Source: Deltaproteobacteria bacterium (GTDB lineage Bacteria; Desulfobacterota; RBG-13-43-22). Taken from it: a stretch of 42,366 nt of DNA. Location of the stretch: NCBI GenBank assembly GCA_016219225.1, contig JACRBX010000058.1, positions 1-42,366 on the forward strand. Direction: 5' to 3'. The notes beneath the pieces are model-generated. The model was given only the letters and a program-made list of their open reading frames with translations, did no database searches and was not told the origin of the DNA. A program made the position numbers and the translations under genes. Positions 41,741 to 42,366 of the stretch are shown here, piece after piece. Position 1 is the stretch's first letter. Every line of letters starts with the position of its first letter.

Positions 41741-41820
41741 CGGAATTCGGATTTCGGAATTCGGAGTTTAAAGTAAGGTATACGATTTTTTAAACCCTGA
41801 ACCCTGAACCTTGAACCTAT
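41741..41820. repeat. Heptanucleotide repeat tract 6 (two sub-tracts)
   Basis: At 41741-41789: CGGAATT, CGGATTT, CGGAATT, CGGAGTT, then weaker TAAAGTA, AGGTATA, CGATTTT. At 41793-41820: AACCCTG twice, AACCTTG, AACCTAT. The second is out of phase with the first and ends five bases short of the next gene's stop codon (41826). It fills the spacer between the MoaD-like gene and the second large subunit. Confidence 0.75.
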
Positions 41821-41825
41821 TTTCA

Positions 41826-42366
41826 TTATCCCTTCCCCAACGCCTTCAAAACCTTATCCGGGGTGATGGGGAAATCATCGACCCAGACGCCCAGGGCATT
41901 ATAGACGGCCGGTCCGAGAAGGGCGGGAACCACCGTGGCTATATCTTCACCGATGCCCACCGAGCCGTAAGGCCCATAGCCCAGGCCCGTCTCTACCAGA
42001 ATCGGATCGATGGGACCGCAATCCAACATGGTGGCTATTTTATAGTCCAGAAGATTTCCATTAAGCAGGACGCCGGTCGACTCATCCCAGATAAACTCTT
42101 CGCTCCGCCCCCGGCCTAGGGCCATATAGGTCCCACCGTATTGCTGTCCTTCGGCCCCTTCGGGTGACATGACCTTACCCACGTCGTTTGCATTGACCAC
42201 CCGCTTGATGTCGATCTCGCCCGTTTCGGTGTCCACTTCAATCTCCATAAAATGGGCCTGCCGGCACAAACGGTGCCTTCCCGCTTCGGTCCCGAATCGC
42301 CCCTGGCGATGATAAGCCCAGACATAGACCGGTTCCCGGGTAGTGTTCTGGATGCTGGCATATTCC
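41826..42366 (-). CDS. Second xanthine-dehydrogenase-family large subunit (3' end only)
   Basis: The C-terminal 179 codons are visible; the frame continues past the right edge of the window. It is strongly similar to the C-terminus of the complete large subunit at 38842: LCRQAHFMEIEVDTETGE, LLNGNLLDYKIATMLDCGP, GIGEDIATV with the active-site Glu, and DDFPITPDKVLKALGKG. The upstream part (QNTTREPVYVWAYHRQGRFG) is more different, so it is a paralogue rather than an identical copy. It is the first gene of module B visible in the window. Confidence 0.88.
   Translation of the reverse strand, partial: EYASIQNTTREPVYVWAYHRQGRFGTEAGRHRLCRQAHFMEIEVDTETGEIDIKRVVNANDVGKVMSPEGAEGQQYGGTYMALGRGRSEEFIWDESTGVLLNGNLLDYKIATMLDCGPIDPILVETGLGYGPYGSVGIGEDIATVVPALLGPAVYNALGVWVDDFPITPDKVLKALGKG

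Overview
The window looks like chromosomal DNA of an anaerobic Desulfobacterota (Deltaproteobacteria)-type bacterium. This is inferred from gene content and carries no rRNA or marker-gene support. The content includes duplicated Liv-type ABC importers, DRE-TIM metallolyases, LUD-domain lactate-type oxidation proteins, a UroD/MtaA-like protein, two different classes of molybdenum enzyme and remnants of a pyruvate:ferredoxin oxidoreductase subunit. No tRNA, rRNA, CRISPR array or intact mobile element was found.

Left part (1-13.5 kb): an envelope-stress and efflux region. A tandem-fused TetR regulator and a BaeSR-like two-component pair are on the minus strand. On the plus strand are a decayed IS3 orfA, a sigma-54-type promoter with a four-EF-hand protein, a fragment of a receiver domain, a family-4 glycosyltransferase, two Spy/CpxP-like periplasmic proteins and a TolC-MacA-MacB type tripartite exporter. 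Three spacers (upstream of the histidine kinase, the glycosyltransferase and the second Spy-like gene) share an 11-bp direct-repeat motif. It is a good candidate for the binding site of the BaeR-like regulator and would make this a local regulon.

Junction (13.5-14.3 kb): no intact gene. It holds a broken porA-type fragment, a possible GntR-type C-terminal remnant and a palindromic repeat.

Middle (14.3-25.9 kb), module A, minus strand, transcribed from about 24.6 kb leftwards: livK-livH-livM, a homocitrate-synthase-like DRE-TIM lyase inserted between livM and livG, livG-livF, a molybdopterin oxidoreductase with an N-terminal zinc-ribbon-like extension, a four-cluster ferredoxin subunit and an aldehyde dehydrogenase. 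A divergent LuxR-family regulator, probably starting at a non-standard CTG codon, sits at its head.

Right part (26-42.4 kb), module B, minus strand: a xanthine-dehydrogenase-family large subunit cut by the window edge, a MoaD/ThiS-like carrier, a second complete large subunit, an FAD subunit with a 4-hydroxybenzoyl-CoA-reductase-like cysteine insertion, a 2-hydroxyacid dehydrogenase, livKHMGF, lutABC, a second DRE-TIM lyase and a UroD/MtaA-like protein. Both modules pair a periplasmic-binding-protein importer with a lyase and redox enzymes. The simplest reading is two parallel routes for importing and breaking down organic acids, but no substrate can be named from sequence.

Spacers between about 21.5 and 41.8 kb carry degenerate tandem repeats with a strict 7-bp period but different unit sequences. 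Several run into the stop codon of the preceding gene. With the 11-bp repeats, these are the most unusual non-coding structures in the window.
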